Assembly (NCBI GenBank): GCA_021292165.1
Contig: CM037879.1
Span: 268,951,160 to 269,015,159, forward strand
Direction: 5' to 3'
DNA length: 64,000 nucleotides
Source: Shinisaurus crocodilurus
Lineage: Eukaryota; Chordata; Lepidosauria; Squamata; Shinisauridae
The notes under the pieces were generated by a model. The model ran no database searches, was not told the DNA's origin, and saw only the letters and a list, made by a program, of their open reading frames with translations. The translations under genes and the position numbers were made by a program. This document shows, piece after piece, positions 54,048 to 64,000 of this stretch (position 1 is the first letter of the stretch; the number at the start of each line of letters is the position of its first letter).

Positions 54048-55946
54048 TCAACCTTGCTCAGGATCAAGGTCTACACCTGCCAAAAAGGCTTTTGTTAACT
54101 TTGATGCTGCTAGGGCGAACAAAGCTACCCTGTAGCTTACAAAGTTGTCTGTATCTGCCAGCAGCCACCTGATTTTAAAGTCCTCCGAGTGTCCTCCCAA
54201 GAAGTTTTGAAAAGGGAGGATGAATTTAGTCCGTGGTGATCTATAAAGCCGGCAGTATAGGACATAGTGAACCACATCCTCAACTTGGCCTGCTCCACAT
54301 ACACACAAGCGTACACTTACAGGGCGGCTACAGAATCTCCCCTTCAGAAGTTCCGTAGGCATCAGTTGGAGTCTTAATTGTGTAAAAGCTCGCCTGACAG
54401 GAAAGAAGGTTAGTTCTTTAAGATATAGAGCCATCTTGTGATCCAGCTTAAATTTAGGATACCAAGTGGCCAGCTTACATTTCTTGACATGTTCTAAATC
54501 ATCCCTAGCATCATTGCCAAATATTAAATCGCGAATTTGGCGATTAGATAAATCATATAAAGTTGTATCCAAAAGAGGTGAGTAACTGGACATCAGACTT
54601 CTGCCAATACGTACCCATCCCTCCCTATCCTGTAGATCCAAAAAGCACATTTTTGCCAGGTGTTGATCAGGCAACTGCGAGAGCTTTTTCACATAAAGAA
54701 TAACAGATGTATGTATACAGGCTGTCAGAGAGGGGAGGCCTATTTCTGTTCTTAATAGTGCTCCAGGAATATTATGCGCCACTGCCAGGAGGGTGCGCAG
54801 GAAATTATTCTGTATGGGTTCTAATTCGTTTTTATAGTAAACGCCCCATATTGCAGCACCATACAAGAGATGTGCTATTATCTTGGCAGCATAGACTTTT
54901 ACTGTGGGTTCAACTAGACGATGTCCCTCCGTGTAATACAACTTTTTAATAGGGCCTAGAAGGCGAGTGGCAGAACATGTAATCGCTTTAATGTGGGCAT
55001 GCCACAAGGTGTTCTCTGAAAAATGAAGGCCCAAATATTTAAAGGTGTGAGTTTGTTCAATATCTTGCCCATCTAAGGTCCATCTATGGCGAATATGTCT
55101 CTTAGCAAATACAACAACCTTGGTTTTATTATGATTGACAACTAGGCCCTCCTGCTTACAATACACTCCAAGTTGGATAAGTAATCTCCTCATACCAACT
55201 TGGGTTAGTGAGATAAGAGCCATGTCATCAGCATAAAGCAGGGCCGGGACCCTCAACTTTCCAATTGCAGGAGGGAAAAAGGTAGGGGCGTAGAGTTTTT
55301 GAGTTATGTCATTGATATACAGGTTTAATAATAGCGGAGCCAGAATACAACCTTGCTTGACTCCCTTTGATGTAAAAATTGAATCAGAAAGGGAGCCCGC
55401 TGTGCCATAACGGATTTTAATATCTGTATTAGAATATAGACGCTGTATGAGGGATAGAAGACGCTTCTCAATTGAGAAAGCCTGTAGCTTATTCCATAAC
55501 CTCTGTCGGTCTATGGAGTCAAAGGCAGAGGAGAGGTCTACAAAGGCAACATACAACTTCTTTGGTGGGTTGTTTACATACTTTTGTATTAAATAATTCA
55601 ATACAAAGCACTGATCGATTGTGCTGTGGCCCTTACGGAAGCCAGCCTGTAATGGGGAAAGGATATGAGACTCCTCTACCCATTGCTCTAATTTCTCCAA
55701 TAAGTGCCTTGCGTACAATTTGGCAGGAACATCGAGCAGACTTATTGGGCGATAATTATTAGGGTCCTGCGGGTTGCCCTTTTTATATATTGGGACCACC
55801 GTACTGGATGTCCAACCACTTGGGAGAACGCCAGTTGAGTCAATCGATGTAAAGAGCACTGCCAAAATTGGGCACCACCAAGATGGATCTAAACGGAAAA
55901 TTTCAGGTGGTAACATGTCCCCACCTGGAGCCTTTCCACATGTCAA
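54048..55946 (-). CDS. LINE B ORF2: reverse transcriptase and C-terminal zinc motif
   Basis: 632 residues in the same frame as the endonuclease segments upstream. RT motifs: VVPIYKKGNPQDPNNYRPIS, PLQAGFRKGHSTIDQ, VDLSSAFDSIDRQRLW, KGVKQGCILAPLLLNLYIND and the catalytic YADD at residues 238-241, then KTKVVVFAK and FKYLGLHFS. The thumb and C-terminal region includes YTEGHRLVEPTVKVYAAK and a CVCGAGQVEDVVHYVLYC metal-binding pattern. The domain looks intact and open to its natural stop about 170 bases from the element end. In-frame TGA codons at 55991-55989 and 56945-56943 lie upstream. Confidence 0.92.
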   Translation of the reverse strand: MTCGKAPGGDMLPPEIFRLDPSWWCPILAVLFTSIDSTGVLPSGWTSSTVVPIYKKGNPQDPNNYRPISLLDVPAKLYARHLLEKLEQWVEESHILSPLQAGFRKGHSTIDQCFVLNYLIQKYVNNPPKKLYVAFVDLSSAFDSIDRQRLWNKLQAFSIEKRLLSLIQRLYSNTDIKIRYGTAGSLSDSIFTSKGVKQGCILAPLLLNLYINDITQKLYAPTFFPPAIGKLRVPALLYADDMALISLTQVGMRRLLIQLGVYCKQEGLVVNHNKTKVVVFAKRHIRHRWTLDGQDIEQTHTFKYLGLHFSENTLWHAHIKAITCSATRLLGPIKKLYYTEGHRLVEPTVKVYAAKIIAHLLYGAAIWGVYYKNELEPIQNNFLRTLLAVAHNIPGALLRTEIGLPSLTACIHTSVILYVKKLSQLPDQHLAKMCFLDLQDREGWVRIGRSLMSSYSPLLDTTLYDLSNRQIRDLIFGNDARDDLEHVKKCKLATWYPKFKLDHKMALYLKELTFFPVRRAFTQLRLQLMPTELLKGRFCSRPVSVRLCVCGAGQVEDVVHYVLYCRLYRSPRTKFILPFQNFLGGHSEDFKIRWLLADTDNFVSYRVALFALAASKLTKAFLAGVDLDPEQG

Positions 55947-55988
55947 TTGTCCAATGAGGCTCTTGATTTCCCCTTCCGTAACTGAGGG

Positions 55989-57467
55989 TCAAGTTTGTGT
56001 CCCTAAAGTCAGACCATCCTCTGGTTCACTTTGCATCAGCTGAGTTGTATCTGTGCGTGAGAACAAACTGCCAAGGTGTTCGACCCACCTTGCCATCGGG
56101 ATTTGTCCAGCTATCACAGGTTTGGGATTTTTAAGGCCCTGGGCCACCAAATGCCAAAATCGTTTTCCATTTTTCTCTGTGACAGCTTGTCCTAAATCCT
56201 TCCAGAAGCTGGTTGCAAAGCTCACTTTTTTCCACCTCAATAGCATCTTATATTCTCCCCTCTGTATCAAATGCCTTCTGATATTATCTTCTGATTTATC
56301 CCTCCGCAGGGACCTAGCCGATTTTACCAGGGCTTGTTTGGCCTTCCTGGCTTCCGTGTCAAACCATGAATGTACATACTGGTTCCTTCTTGGATATCCA
56401 GACCTTACCAGGAAAGGCCTCATGTTGTCAACTAAAATCTTATATAAGCCAAAGGGATTGTCAGGATTGTTAATAATCAAATCCCTGATCTCCGTCGTGT
56501 TTGTACTGCTTAATATTTGCTTTATTTCATCCGCCAACAGTGGTGACCATCTGAGGCGTCTCTCACCTATACATGCAGCCTGTAAGGGGTGCTGAGCGGT
56601 AGGCTGTTTCCCTCCCCCTGGACAGTCGACCTCCACTATCAATGCTAAGTGGTCACTGTCCGCACGGTCATCTACGCGGAAGGAGTGGGTTTTTGCGTAG
56701 AGGCCAGCTGACATAAAAATATAATCTCCCACACTACCCCCCCTCTCAGACAAATAGGCAAGATGGCCCCCTGTCTTATCTAGGGGCCCACCATTCAAGC
56801 AGTATAGGTGGTGCTTATATATGAGGGAGAACAAAATTTTCCCAGATTTGTTGACAACTTTGTCAGTGGAGCTTCTGTCTGGAATGGTATCAGCATCATC
56901 TAGCAACAAATCCTTACATATCTGTTCATTGCTGCCACCTATTCATGCGTTAAAGTCTCCACATAACAATATCTCTGCTTTAGGTAGGGTTTCTTCAACC
57001 AGATAAAGTACTTGGTCCAGATGCTGCCAAAGTTGGTTAACATTATGCCTAGTGGATTTAGGGGGAACATATACATTCAAGCAAACAACTGGGTTGTGCA
57101 TAAAAGATTTAACTAAAACTGACTGGATATAGCTGCTATCCGACAATTCCAGATCTGTTATGTCCAGACGTGTGTCTGTTGAAAGTAAAATCGCGATACC
57201 ACCACTTCCACGACCATACCTGTCTATCTTAATAGCAGGCAGGGCTAAAATTTTAAAACCTTGTAGTTGCATATCCTTAGGGTCCCTAAACCAAGTTTCT
57301 TGCAGACACAACAGATCGAATGATTGTAAATAGGGGATAAAGTCCAAGTCAACAAACTTATTTCCCCATCCTGCCATATTCCATGACAGGATACGTAGTT
57401 GTTGTTCCGTTTGTCTGTGTGTTATCCTAAAGGGGCCAAAGGGCTTAGTGGCCCTAAAAAAGCACAA
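55989..57467 (-). pseudogene. LINE B ORF2: apurinic endonuclease and linker
   Basis: One frame in two open pieces (57467-56943 and 56909-55989), divided by a TGA within the catalytic GDFNA motif. LINE A has Arg at this codon. Motifs are LRILSWNMAGWGNKF, LLCLQETWFRD, GRGSGGIAILLST, NVYVPPKSTRH, CGDFNA, GDYIFMSAG and DSDHLALIV. It would nick target DNA for priming. A second TGA (55991-55989) separates it from RT. Two point stops in an otherwise open ORF indicate limited decay. Confidence 0.9.
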
Positions 57468-58048
57468 CTATTAACTATTTGTGCAGGGCTCCTCGGCCCA
57501 TAATCCTTATCTGCTAATGGTTGCAGATTCTTTTTGGGTGGACTACCCAATTCATGTTTCTCCAGAAATCTGCTGGCTAACCATTCCTCCTTCGTTAATA
57601 ATTGTCTGCTGTTTTTTGCAATTTCAGCAATGTGGTCTTCTGCTGAGTTAGTCCTTTCAGGTGGTCCCACCGTATTTAGTGTTGGCTCTCTTATTACGAG
57701 CCCAAAAGGCGATACTGTCAGCAGTAGATTTATTTCAGCTGGTACTTGAAGATGATATTTACTTAGGGTCCCTTCCGAGGGTACCTGTTCAGCATCTTCC
57801 CCTTGATCTTTACTGGCTGGTTGAATCATGCTTAGGTTCTCAGCATTGGCTTGGACCTCATTGGGGCCGTTTATTCCTTTTTGTCCGTTTGTCATGTTCA
57901 CCGGATGCGAGTTAGGGCAGTCATATCTTTCCAGGGTCTCGCTCTGTATAATATGTGGTGGAGTCTTGAAAAACTCTAACAAACGTTGCTCCTCCATATC
58001 ATGGGAGTCATCGGATTGTTGATGGTCCATTGTTTTGTGGGGTTCCAA
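57422..58048 (-). CDS. LINE B inter-ORF or ORF2 N-terminal region
   Basis: 208 residues, no recognised domain. Residues 20-28 read EQRLLEFFK, a PIP-like pattern with Glu instead of the first Gln. It overlaps the start of the endonuclease frame and differs from it by one base near a run of A's (about 57455). It may be an N-terminal extension of ORF2 joined by a small indel, or the end of ORF1. LINE A has a similar unexplained stretch at 50604-50272. Confidence 0.45.
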   Translation of the reverse strand: MEPHKTMDHQQSDDSHDMEEQRLLEFFKTPPHIIQSETLERYDCPNSHPVNMTNGQKGINGPNEVQANAENLSMIQPASKDQGEDAEQVPSEGTLSKYHLQVPAEINLLLTVSPFGLVIREPTLNTVGPPERTNSAEDHIAEIAKNSRQLLTKEEWLASRFLEKHELGSPPKKNLQPLADKDYGPRSPAQIVNSCAFLGPLSPLAPLG

Positions 58049-58371
58049 ATCTTTATAAGTGATTGTTACTGTCCATCAATATCCAGATTGATCAGATCAT
58101 TATTACTGTGTAACATATCTGTTCCAGATTTTTGTGGCCAAATTACATGACAGGGGAGCACCGACTGGAGTTGGGCCTGATTCTCAAATAGCCTAGTAAC
58201 TTGGACTCCTCTCTCAGAAAAAATCTCTCTGCAGTCGTAAACTCGCCTGGCAGTGGTCCATTCAGAGAAGGTGACAATTGCTCATGCTCGTAGACCATTA
58301 TAATAAAGATATTCTACATGATTCACATTAGCAATTGTAAGGGCCCCCAGGAGAGCAACTTCTATAAACTT
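58049..58371 (-). pseudogene. LINE B ORF1 C-terminal part, broken
   Basis: Between the two open regions the minus strand, with an intervening stop, encodes IVTFSEWTTARRVYDCREIF and TRLFENQAQLQSVL. This looks like an RNA-recognition-like fold and is comparable to LINE A near 50700. The reading frame is interrupted. Confidence 0.45.
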
Positions 58372-59474
58372 TTAAAAATGTGATTTACGCGCATTTTGAG
58401 TTAAAATTCCCCTTGGTTTAGGGTAATTGATAAAAACCAGTTTATATCTGTTCAAAACTAAATTCCAAGGAGGTGCAATCGATGGAGCTGGCTTCTGCAA
58501 TAGCTTCCTCTTGTGCAAGACATATGTCCAAGGATCTTGTCCCTCTAGATCCTGAGAACAGATAGAGCTTTGATCCCGGGGCTGTAGAGGTGTTGGCTTT
58601 ATAATCTCTGCTCCGGTACTAGGGTGAAGTATGTAGTTCTTCTGATCTAAGATCTTACATGGAAAAGGATTCTCCTCTTTCTGTTTGAGAGTAGACTTAA
58701 TTGTTAGATTAGTTCGGCTAAGTTTAGATTTAGATATGAGCCTATTGTCTAGTAGATTAAATAATTTTTTATAATCCATTTTCTTATATTTATCTATCTT
58801 TACATTTTTTATATCTTTGCTCTTCTTTGCAACACTAACATTTTTTCTCTTATTTTTACTACTACTTAGCTTCTTACTTAGCTCCTTTCTCCCCTTGTTA
58901 ATCTTAATTATGGGTGGAGGGTTGCTTATGATATCTTGTCCTTCCTTGTTTCCAGGGTTGTTGGGGTTAATTTGATAAGTTTTGCAGGTGTCTGCCAGAG
59001 TATTTAAAAGCTTATTACTTTCCGCCAGGAAACGCTTAATGTGTCCGATATCTTTAGACAAAGCAACCAGCCACCCTTCCAAGATTGTGCCTTCGCAAGC
59101 AGATGAAAATGTTAGGCTGGGTTGATCTATCTGATTTACATTCCCATTACTCTCAGCCAGCTCTGTAATTTGTCTTAACATCATTTCATCCAAAAGGGAG
59201 TGTTTAGGAGGAGACAAGGTTAGCACCTGAGAAGCCCTTCTCTCTGCTAGTAATAGCTCTGAGGCGAGAGTATTAGAGCCCATGTAATCAGAGATGTTCT
59301 CCTGAGAGTCCCTAGCCATTAAATTATTTTTTAGGTCCAATGTCCAATCCAGAACAGAGAGTTAGGGGGAGACTCCACCATCTCTTCAATCTCCTCAGTC
59401 TTTGACTCATTCTTCTCTTCTACAAAAAACTGAGTGATCTTTGTCTGGACTTTACGTTTCTTATGTCCGCCCAT
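58372..59474 (-). pseudogene. LINE B ORF1 with PIP-box-like N-terminus
   Basis: Starts at ATG 59474. Residues 10-17 are QTKITQFF, an exact PCNA-interacting consensus preceded by the basic stretch KKRK, as in many cellular PIP boxes. The first frame ends at a stop near 59331. After a frameshift a 322-residue frame (59340-58372) continues, with a Lys-rich middle (KGRKELSKKLSSSKNKRKN) suited to nucleic-acid binding and ALSKDIGHIKRFLAESNKLL as a possible coiled coil. There is no enzymatic motif. RNA binding is inferred from the position of ORF1. Confidence 0.65.
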
Positions 59475-59555
59475 AATAGAGAGGGTGGGAGGGAATCCGA
59501 GTGATTTGTAACCACTCCTAGTCAATACCATCTCTTTTCTATATACTGTATATTT

Positions 59556-60640
59556 AAACCACGGTGCTGTGCGAGCTCTGTTCAGGTGAAGAGGGTGCTT
59601 CGGAGCTATCCTGTCTAATGCCCCAACGATTGCTGTATTCCAATCATTCACCAGGGTCTCTCGACCAAGTCACCGTTTGTGTGCTCCAGTTCCCCAAGCG
59701 TGTTCAGGAATCCAGCCGGATCCATAAGATGCCTGGGGAGGACCATCCTAATAGGCCCTTCACCCCTGCAGAGGGGTTGTGGCATCGAGAAATCCAACCC
59801 CACCAGATAATGATCTGACCATGACAAGGGGGGGTGGAAATACCCCCGATTTCCAGATCATTTCCCCCCTCTCTAGAAACGAAAACCAAGTCTAGTACAT
59901 GACCGGCTACATGGGTAGGTACAGCTAATACAGGGTACAGCTCCCAGGAAGTCATGGTCTCCATGAAGTCCCGAGGTGCCCCCATGAGGATAGTCTCTAA
60001 ATGTATGTTGAAGTCCCCCCAGCACTAACAGCCTGGGGGACCGCACACGCACCTCAGAGACCACCTCTAGCACTTCAGCCAGGGAGTCTCTCATGCAGTG
60101 GCGTGGATGGTACATGAGTAAAATCCCCAGACTGCCCTGGACCCAACCTCCAGTACATGCAATCAATAAACCTGGTCTCCCAGACCGGGGGGGGGCAGTC
60201 TGATGAGGACCAAGGACTCCCCATCCCCATCCCCCAATCCTTGGTTGCTGGACATACGAAAATCCAGCTGGAGACAAGGCCGCCAAAGTTGGAGCAGCAG
60301 TCTCGTTCAGCTAGGGTTTTGTAATACATGCCAGGTCTGTACCCCTTTCCAGGATCAAATCATGGATTAAATATGTTTTTTGGATAACGGACCTGGCATT
60401 ACACAACAGCAAATGCAAGGTAGAAGGAAGAATCACACATCCCCCAGTTATCCCTTGGCTCTGGGCAGGCCCGGATCGAGGGATAGATATTAAGCATCGA
60501 TCCCTTGTTCCCCTCAATCGGTGTGGCCTGCCCCTAGTGCTCTGCCAGCGTCTGACGCTCAACAATAGTATGTTTTGCCCCCTAGAACTCCCTCCATTGT
60601 CTCCCTGAGGTAGAAACATGCCCCCTGCTTCCGCCGATAT
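59556..60640 (-). pseudogene. L2-type LINE ORF2 endonuclease (5' of LINE B)
   Basis: The minus strand encodes LHLLLCNARSVIQKTYLIHD and ERGTDLACIT (60619-60311), then in other frames SPRLLVLGGLQHTF and LLGWSSPGI-type endonuclease pieces, and finally ALDRIAPKHPLHLNRARTAP with WF (59651-59560), where LINE B begins. It is the N-terminal half of an L2-type ORF2 with several frameshifts. The second half appears to be 53155-53877. At its 5' side it meets an L1 fragment at about 60641. Confidence 0.75.
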
Positions 60641-60641
60641 A

Positions 60642-62250
60642 ATAATTTTCCTTTATCCTTATAGACATAGTTTTCAAAATATGCATATCCCATATCTTCC
60701 CCAAGCTCTGATTACTTACCTTTTCCGTCAAATCATAATCTCATACAGATTTAAGATAATCTTGTTGATCTTCAATTTCCAACATTTTATAAATTTTGCT
60801 TGTTGTACCTTTTATAACTATATTTCCTTCTGTAGATTCCCTTTGTATAATCATATTTTCAAATCTTGTATACTCTCTACATTCCTTATTTTTCCTTGTC
60901 CAATTCCTTGTCGATTGCTCTAGTTGCATACAATTAAACCAAGATATCTTCCTCTCTCCTAACATTTCACTTATATGCTCTTTAAAACCCATCTTTTCCA
61001 TCCAATCCTTTAATTTAATCTCCCTTAATAACATTTCCAATTCCTTAAGTTTGTTGGAAAAATTTCCAACACCACCACTGGAGTTAATGGGGAAATAACT
61101 GGTACAGATTTTTCTTTATGCCTTGCCCAAATCTCTAACATATTAATTAAGAATGGGTTTTCATTCTTTCCAACGGCTTCTTGGTAAGTTTACTAAAAAT
61201 ATATATTTTCTAAATTCAAATCCAATTATTGTTTTTCCATCTCCAACCAAGTTAAGTCCTTTGGTCTTGACATAGTATCCACAATATCTTAATTGGTTAT
61301 CTATATGATATAACTTTAAATTAGGGATACCCAATCCTCCTATTTTTTGAGATTTATACCATCTTTTCTTATTAACCCTTGCTTTTTTATCCCCATTACA
61401 AAAAATATTGAACATAATTTGCCATACCTTCAATTCTGCTTCCGATACCTTAATTGGTAACATTCTAAATAAGAAATTAATCTTAGGTAGAATTTTCATT
61501 TTAATAACTGTTATTCTACCAAACCATGAAAGCTTAAATTTCCTATATTCCTCTAATTTATTCTTCATCTCTTTAATTTCTTAAAATTTTCTTCTATCTA
61601 ATTTTTTTTGTAATATTTATACCTAAATATTTGATTAAAGTCCTTACCTTAATATTAACTTTATTCCTAATTAAGCCTTGCTCTTCCACCTTATTATAAT
61701 TAAACAACATCTCTGATTTAAGCCAATTTATTTGTAAACCAGTCATTTCCCCAAACTCCTTCAAATGTAATTCTGTTCCATCCATATTTTCCAAAGGATT
61801 TTCAATTGTTAATAGGGTATCATCTGCAAACAAATTTATCTTAATCTTTTCTTTATTCCCAATCCCATTAATGCTCTTATCCTCTCTGATTGCATTAGCT
61901 AAAACCTCTATAACCAAAACAAATAAAATTGGGGAATGGGGGCATCCTTGCCTAGTACCTCGGTCTAGGGAGATTTGTTCTGTCATACCATCATTCACCA
62001 TAACTGATGCAGTATTTTGTGAATATAATTGGTTTACCAACCCCTTAAATCATTCTGCAAACCCAAAAGTTTCTATTATCATTTTTAAAGCTGGCCATTC
62101 CACACAATCAAAGGCCTTGAAAATATCCAAGGCCATTATCCCTGCTCTCAAGTTACCTTTCTTAATTATATTTATTGTATTCAGCACTCGTCCAATTAAA
62201 TTTGTCATCTGTCTTCCTGCCATAAAACTGTTGGTGGTGGTGGTGTCTAT
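60642..62250 (-). pseudogene. L1 LINE ORF2 fragment
   Basis: The minus strand encodes FMAGRQMTNLIGRVLNTINI, ALDIFKAFDCVEWPAL, then SLDRGTRQGCPHSPILFVLV and the catalytic FADDTLLTIEN (62040-61594), LQINWLKSEMLFN, and the C-terminal region KFKLSWFGRITVIKMKILPK with NKKRWYKSQKIGGLGIPNL (61568-61161) to 60741. These are L1-type RT signatures. There is a TGA at 62052-62050 and a frameshift near 61580. The endonuclease and the 3' end are missing, so it is truncated at both ends. Confidence 0.85.
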
Positions 62251-62258
62251 TTCTTTGT

Positions 62259-63278
62259 TGTGAGACAAGAAAGAAGCCCTAGAGACAGCAGCAGCAGCTT
62301 AGCATTTTATTGGTGAACTTCCATGAAGGAATAAATACCTCACCCATCCAGGTCCTTTCCAAAGTATTTATTACTATTTCTATAACTCTGTGAAAGTTTC
62401 TGCTAGGTTGAAGGGGCTTGCCCCAAACTCTCAACTCCCTACCCTGTGGCCAGTGGGCAAACAAACCACCCGGTAAACTGCCACCACCCCTTCTCATCCA
62501 CCCAGGGGATACTTGGACCTTTCCGGATATCCTGGGCCCCCGGAAATAAGGGTTCACCTGATCACCCTCTATTTCTAGCCCTCCAGCCTAAAACCCTAAA
62601 CAGTAGCCCAACCAAAGCAGAAGATGTGGAATTTAGTACCGAGGCTAGATCCAGAACAGAACACACTCAGGCTGGAAACAGTGAAGTTTATTTACAACAA
62701 GGAAGGGGGACAAAAAGGTAAAACAGTGTGCAAAGACAAAAGAAGATAGAAAACCAGAATATTAAACAATGAAGAAATCCTTTGAAACCCTGCTGCAGGC
62801 TAAAACAATAAACCCTATCTAGTCTCTCCCACACATTACCCTAAGGTATGGTTCTTCTGATGGGACAAGGCTTAATCAAGATTCGAGGCTCACAAATGCA
62901 ATCCAAAGACCAGGACGCCTTCCTTGTGAAGACCGGATGAAGAACGCCTAGTAGCCCTAAACCTCCTAACTTTATACCCCCCCCCAGGCCCTTGACCAGT
63001 ATGAGGTGAGCCTCCATAGCCAATCACAGCTGGCTGGATGACTTCCTCAGCTTCCAGGAGGGGAGAAGGGATTGAAAACCCCTTACTGCTGTCCAGCTGA
63101 AATCAGTCAGCCTAATTGTTGGCTGCGGTTCAGCTCTGACCTTGAAGGCCTGAAGACTAGCAAAAAGCCACAATAAGGCACGCAGGTGGTTGCAATAAGT
63201 GCATGCCAGCCCCTTCTCATGAAATATGGCCTCTTGTTGGCAGCAAAAATCTCCAAAGAAAAAATGAATTTCTTCACA
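62259..63278 (-). other. LTR-like block (candidate)
   Basis: Bounded by TGTGA at 62259 and TCACA at 63278. On the minus strand there are two segments that look like R-U5: AATAAAATGCTAAGC about 50 bases before the 62259 end, and GTAAATAAACTTCACTG near 62690, followed by sequence ending at TCCACA (62625). This may be one solo LTR or two overlapping ones. No matching target duplication or ORF was found. Confidence 0.3.
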
Positions 63279-63309
63279 AACTCCATATTACTACTAGAGC
63301 ACTACTGGT

Positions 63310-64000
63310 CTACATAACATAAAGAGATAAAACAAAACTATACATGGAGCATTCTTTCCTCTCTGCTCCCCGCAGTGATCATGCGAGAGCCACTCCCCCT
63401 CCCTGTCTTCCAACCCTTGGTTGCTGGGCATACGAAAATCCAGCCGGACACAAGGCTGCCAGAGTTGGAGCAGCGGCCTCGTCCAGCCAGCTTTCCGTAA
63501 TACATGCCAGGTCCGCACCCTCATCCAGGATCAAGTCATGGATTAAAGATGTTTTTTGGGTAATGGACCTGGCATTACACAACAGCAAATGCAGGGTGGG
63601 GGGAGGAGCCACACACACCCCAGTTATCCCTTGGCGTGGCCTGCCCCTAGCGCTCTGCCAGCATCTGCCGCTCAACAATAGTATGTTTTGCCCCCCCCCC
63701 GAACTCCCTCCATTATCTCTCTGAGATGCACACATGCCCCTTAGCTTCTGCTGATGATCAGGTGGGAGACCCACCCCTAAAAGCCCCCAGGCCCACTAAA
63801 AGAATAAACAATAGAAGGGCCTCTTAAGGCTCCTAGCCTCTCCTATATTCCCACAAGCAGGGGGACAGGCCCTCGCCCTTGTACCACCCCCTAAGTGGCT
63901 CCCCAAAAGGGGCAACCCCCTTTGGTGTAATCCCCTTCCGGGATGTCGCTGCCCTGCTCCTTGGGCCAGCAGTTGTAGACCTCCCGAGGGAGGACAGCTG
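63310..64000 (-). pseudogene. L2-type LINE 5' region and endonuclease start, second copy
   Basis: The minus strand open stretch (63774-63379) has LHLLLCNARSITQKTSLIHD, EGADLACITESWLDE and AALCPAGFSYAQQPRVG, the same N-terminal endonuclease wording as 60619-60240. The sequence to the window edge (63775-64000) is probably the 5' region of this element. It is truncated near 63310-63379 within the endonuclease, and no RT follows. Confidence 0.7.

Larger units (their letters stand above)
53878..59555 (-). mobile_element. LINE B: near-full-length APE-type non-LTR retrotransposon
   Basis: About 5.7 kb on the minus strand: ORF1 from 59474, a second open region 58048-57422, ORF2 57467-54048, and a short 3' UTR. 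The tail ACAATAAATTGAAATTGATT is similar to that of LINE A. ORF2 stays in one frame for 1140 codons with only two TGA stops, so it is better preserved than A. It interrupts an L2-type LINE. I found no target duplication, and some L2 sequence seems to be missing at the insertion point. Clade as for LINE A, unassigned. Confidence 0.85.

Overview
This window looks like intergenic or intronic DNA of a squamate reptile (inferred). It carries CR1, L2-type and L1 LINEs, tRNA-derived MIR-like SINEs, many short hAT-type and Harbinger-like palindromic elements, dinucleotide and trinucleotide microsatellites, and a Gmr1-like Gypsy retrotransposon. I found no convincing host protein-coding gene. The only hint of a host transcript is a non-repetitive, AT-rich stretch ending in AATAAA near 5.8 kb on the + strand.

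Layout. From 1 to 38 kb the sequence is mostly unrecognised non-coding DNA sprinkled with short elements: CR1-group 3' ends, L2-type 3' ends, two SINE families, and two families of near-perfect palindromes that share one internal core. The largest feature here is a 3.24-kb hAT transposon (12737-15980) with 16-bp terminal inverted repeats and an exact 8-bp target duplication, sitting inside a CR1 3' end. From 38.1 to 44.4 kb there is a complete Ty3/Gypsy element on the minus strand with 769/789-bp LTRs, a 5-bp target duplication and pol domains in the order protease, integrase, reverse transcriptase, RNase H. Its capsid region resembles the SCAN domain. A 349-bp CpG-rich hAT-type element with a perfect 8-bp duplication follows at 44.8 kb.

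From 45.6 kb to the end the window is a nest of minus-strand elements. A CR1 endonuclease fragment is split by a 5.5-kb LINE (A, 46714-52214) with a 16-bp target duplication. Next comes a relic of a Polinton/Maverick protein-primed DNA polymerase (52.25-53.15 kb). Then an L2-type LINE is split by a second LINE (B, about 53.88-59.56 kb) related to A. An L1 fragment, an LTR-like block and a second L2 endonuclease fragment complete the window.

The elements are independent parasites rather than a cooperating gene set. The nesting gives relative ages: the hAT is younger than its CR1 host, LINE A is younger than the CR1 it splits, LINE B is younger than its L2 host, and MITEs are younger than the SINEs they split. 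The Gypsy copy is young: by eye its LTRs differ at six positions, five of them CpG sites, apart from a variable TG repeat. The most notable points are the rearranged pol order with a SCAN-like Gag, canonical PCNA-interacting (PIP) motifs at the ORF1 N-termini of both related LINEs, a THAP11/ZNF143-like palindromic core shared by two MITE families, and repeated MITE insertion at one position of a tRNA-derived SINE. Boundaries, similarities and motif matches were read by eye; no database search was run.
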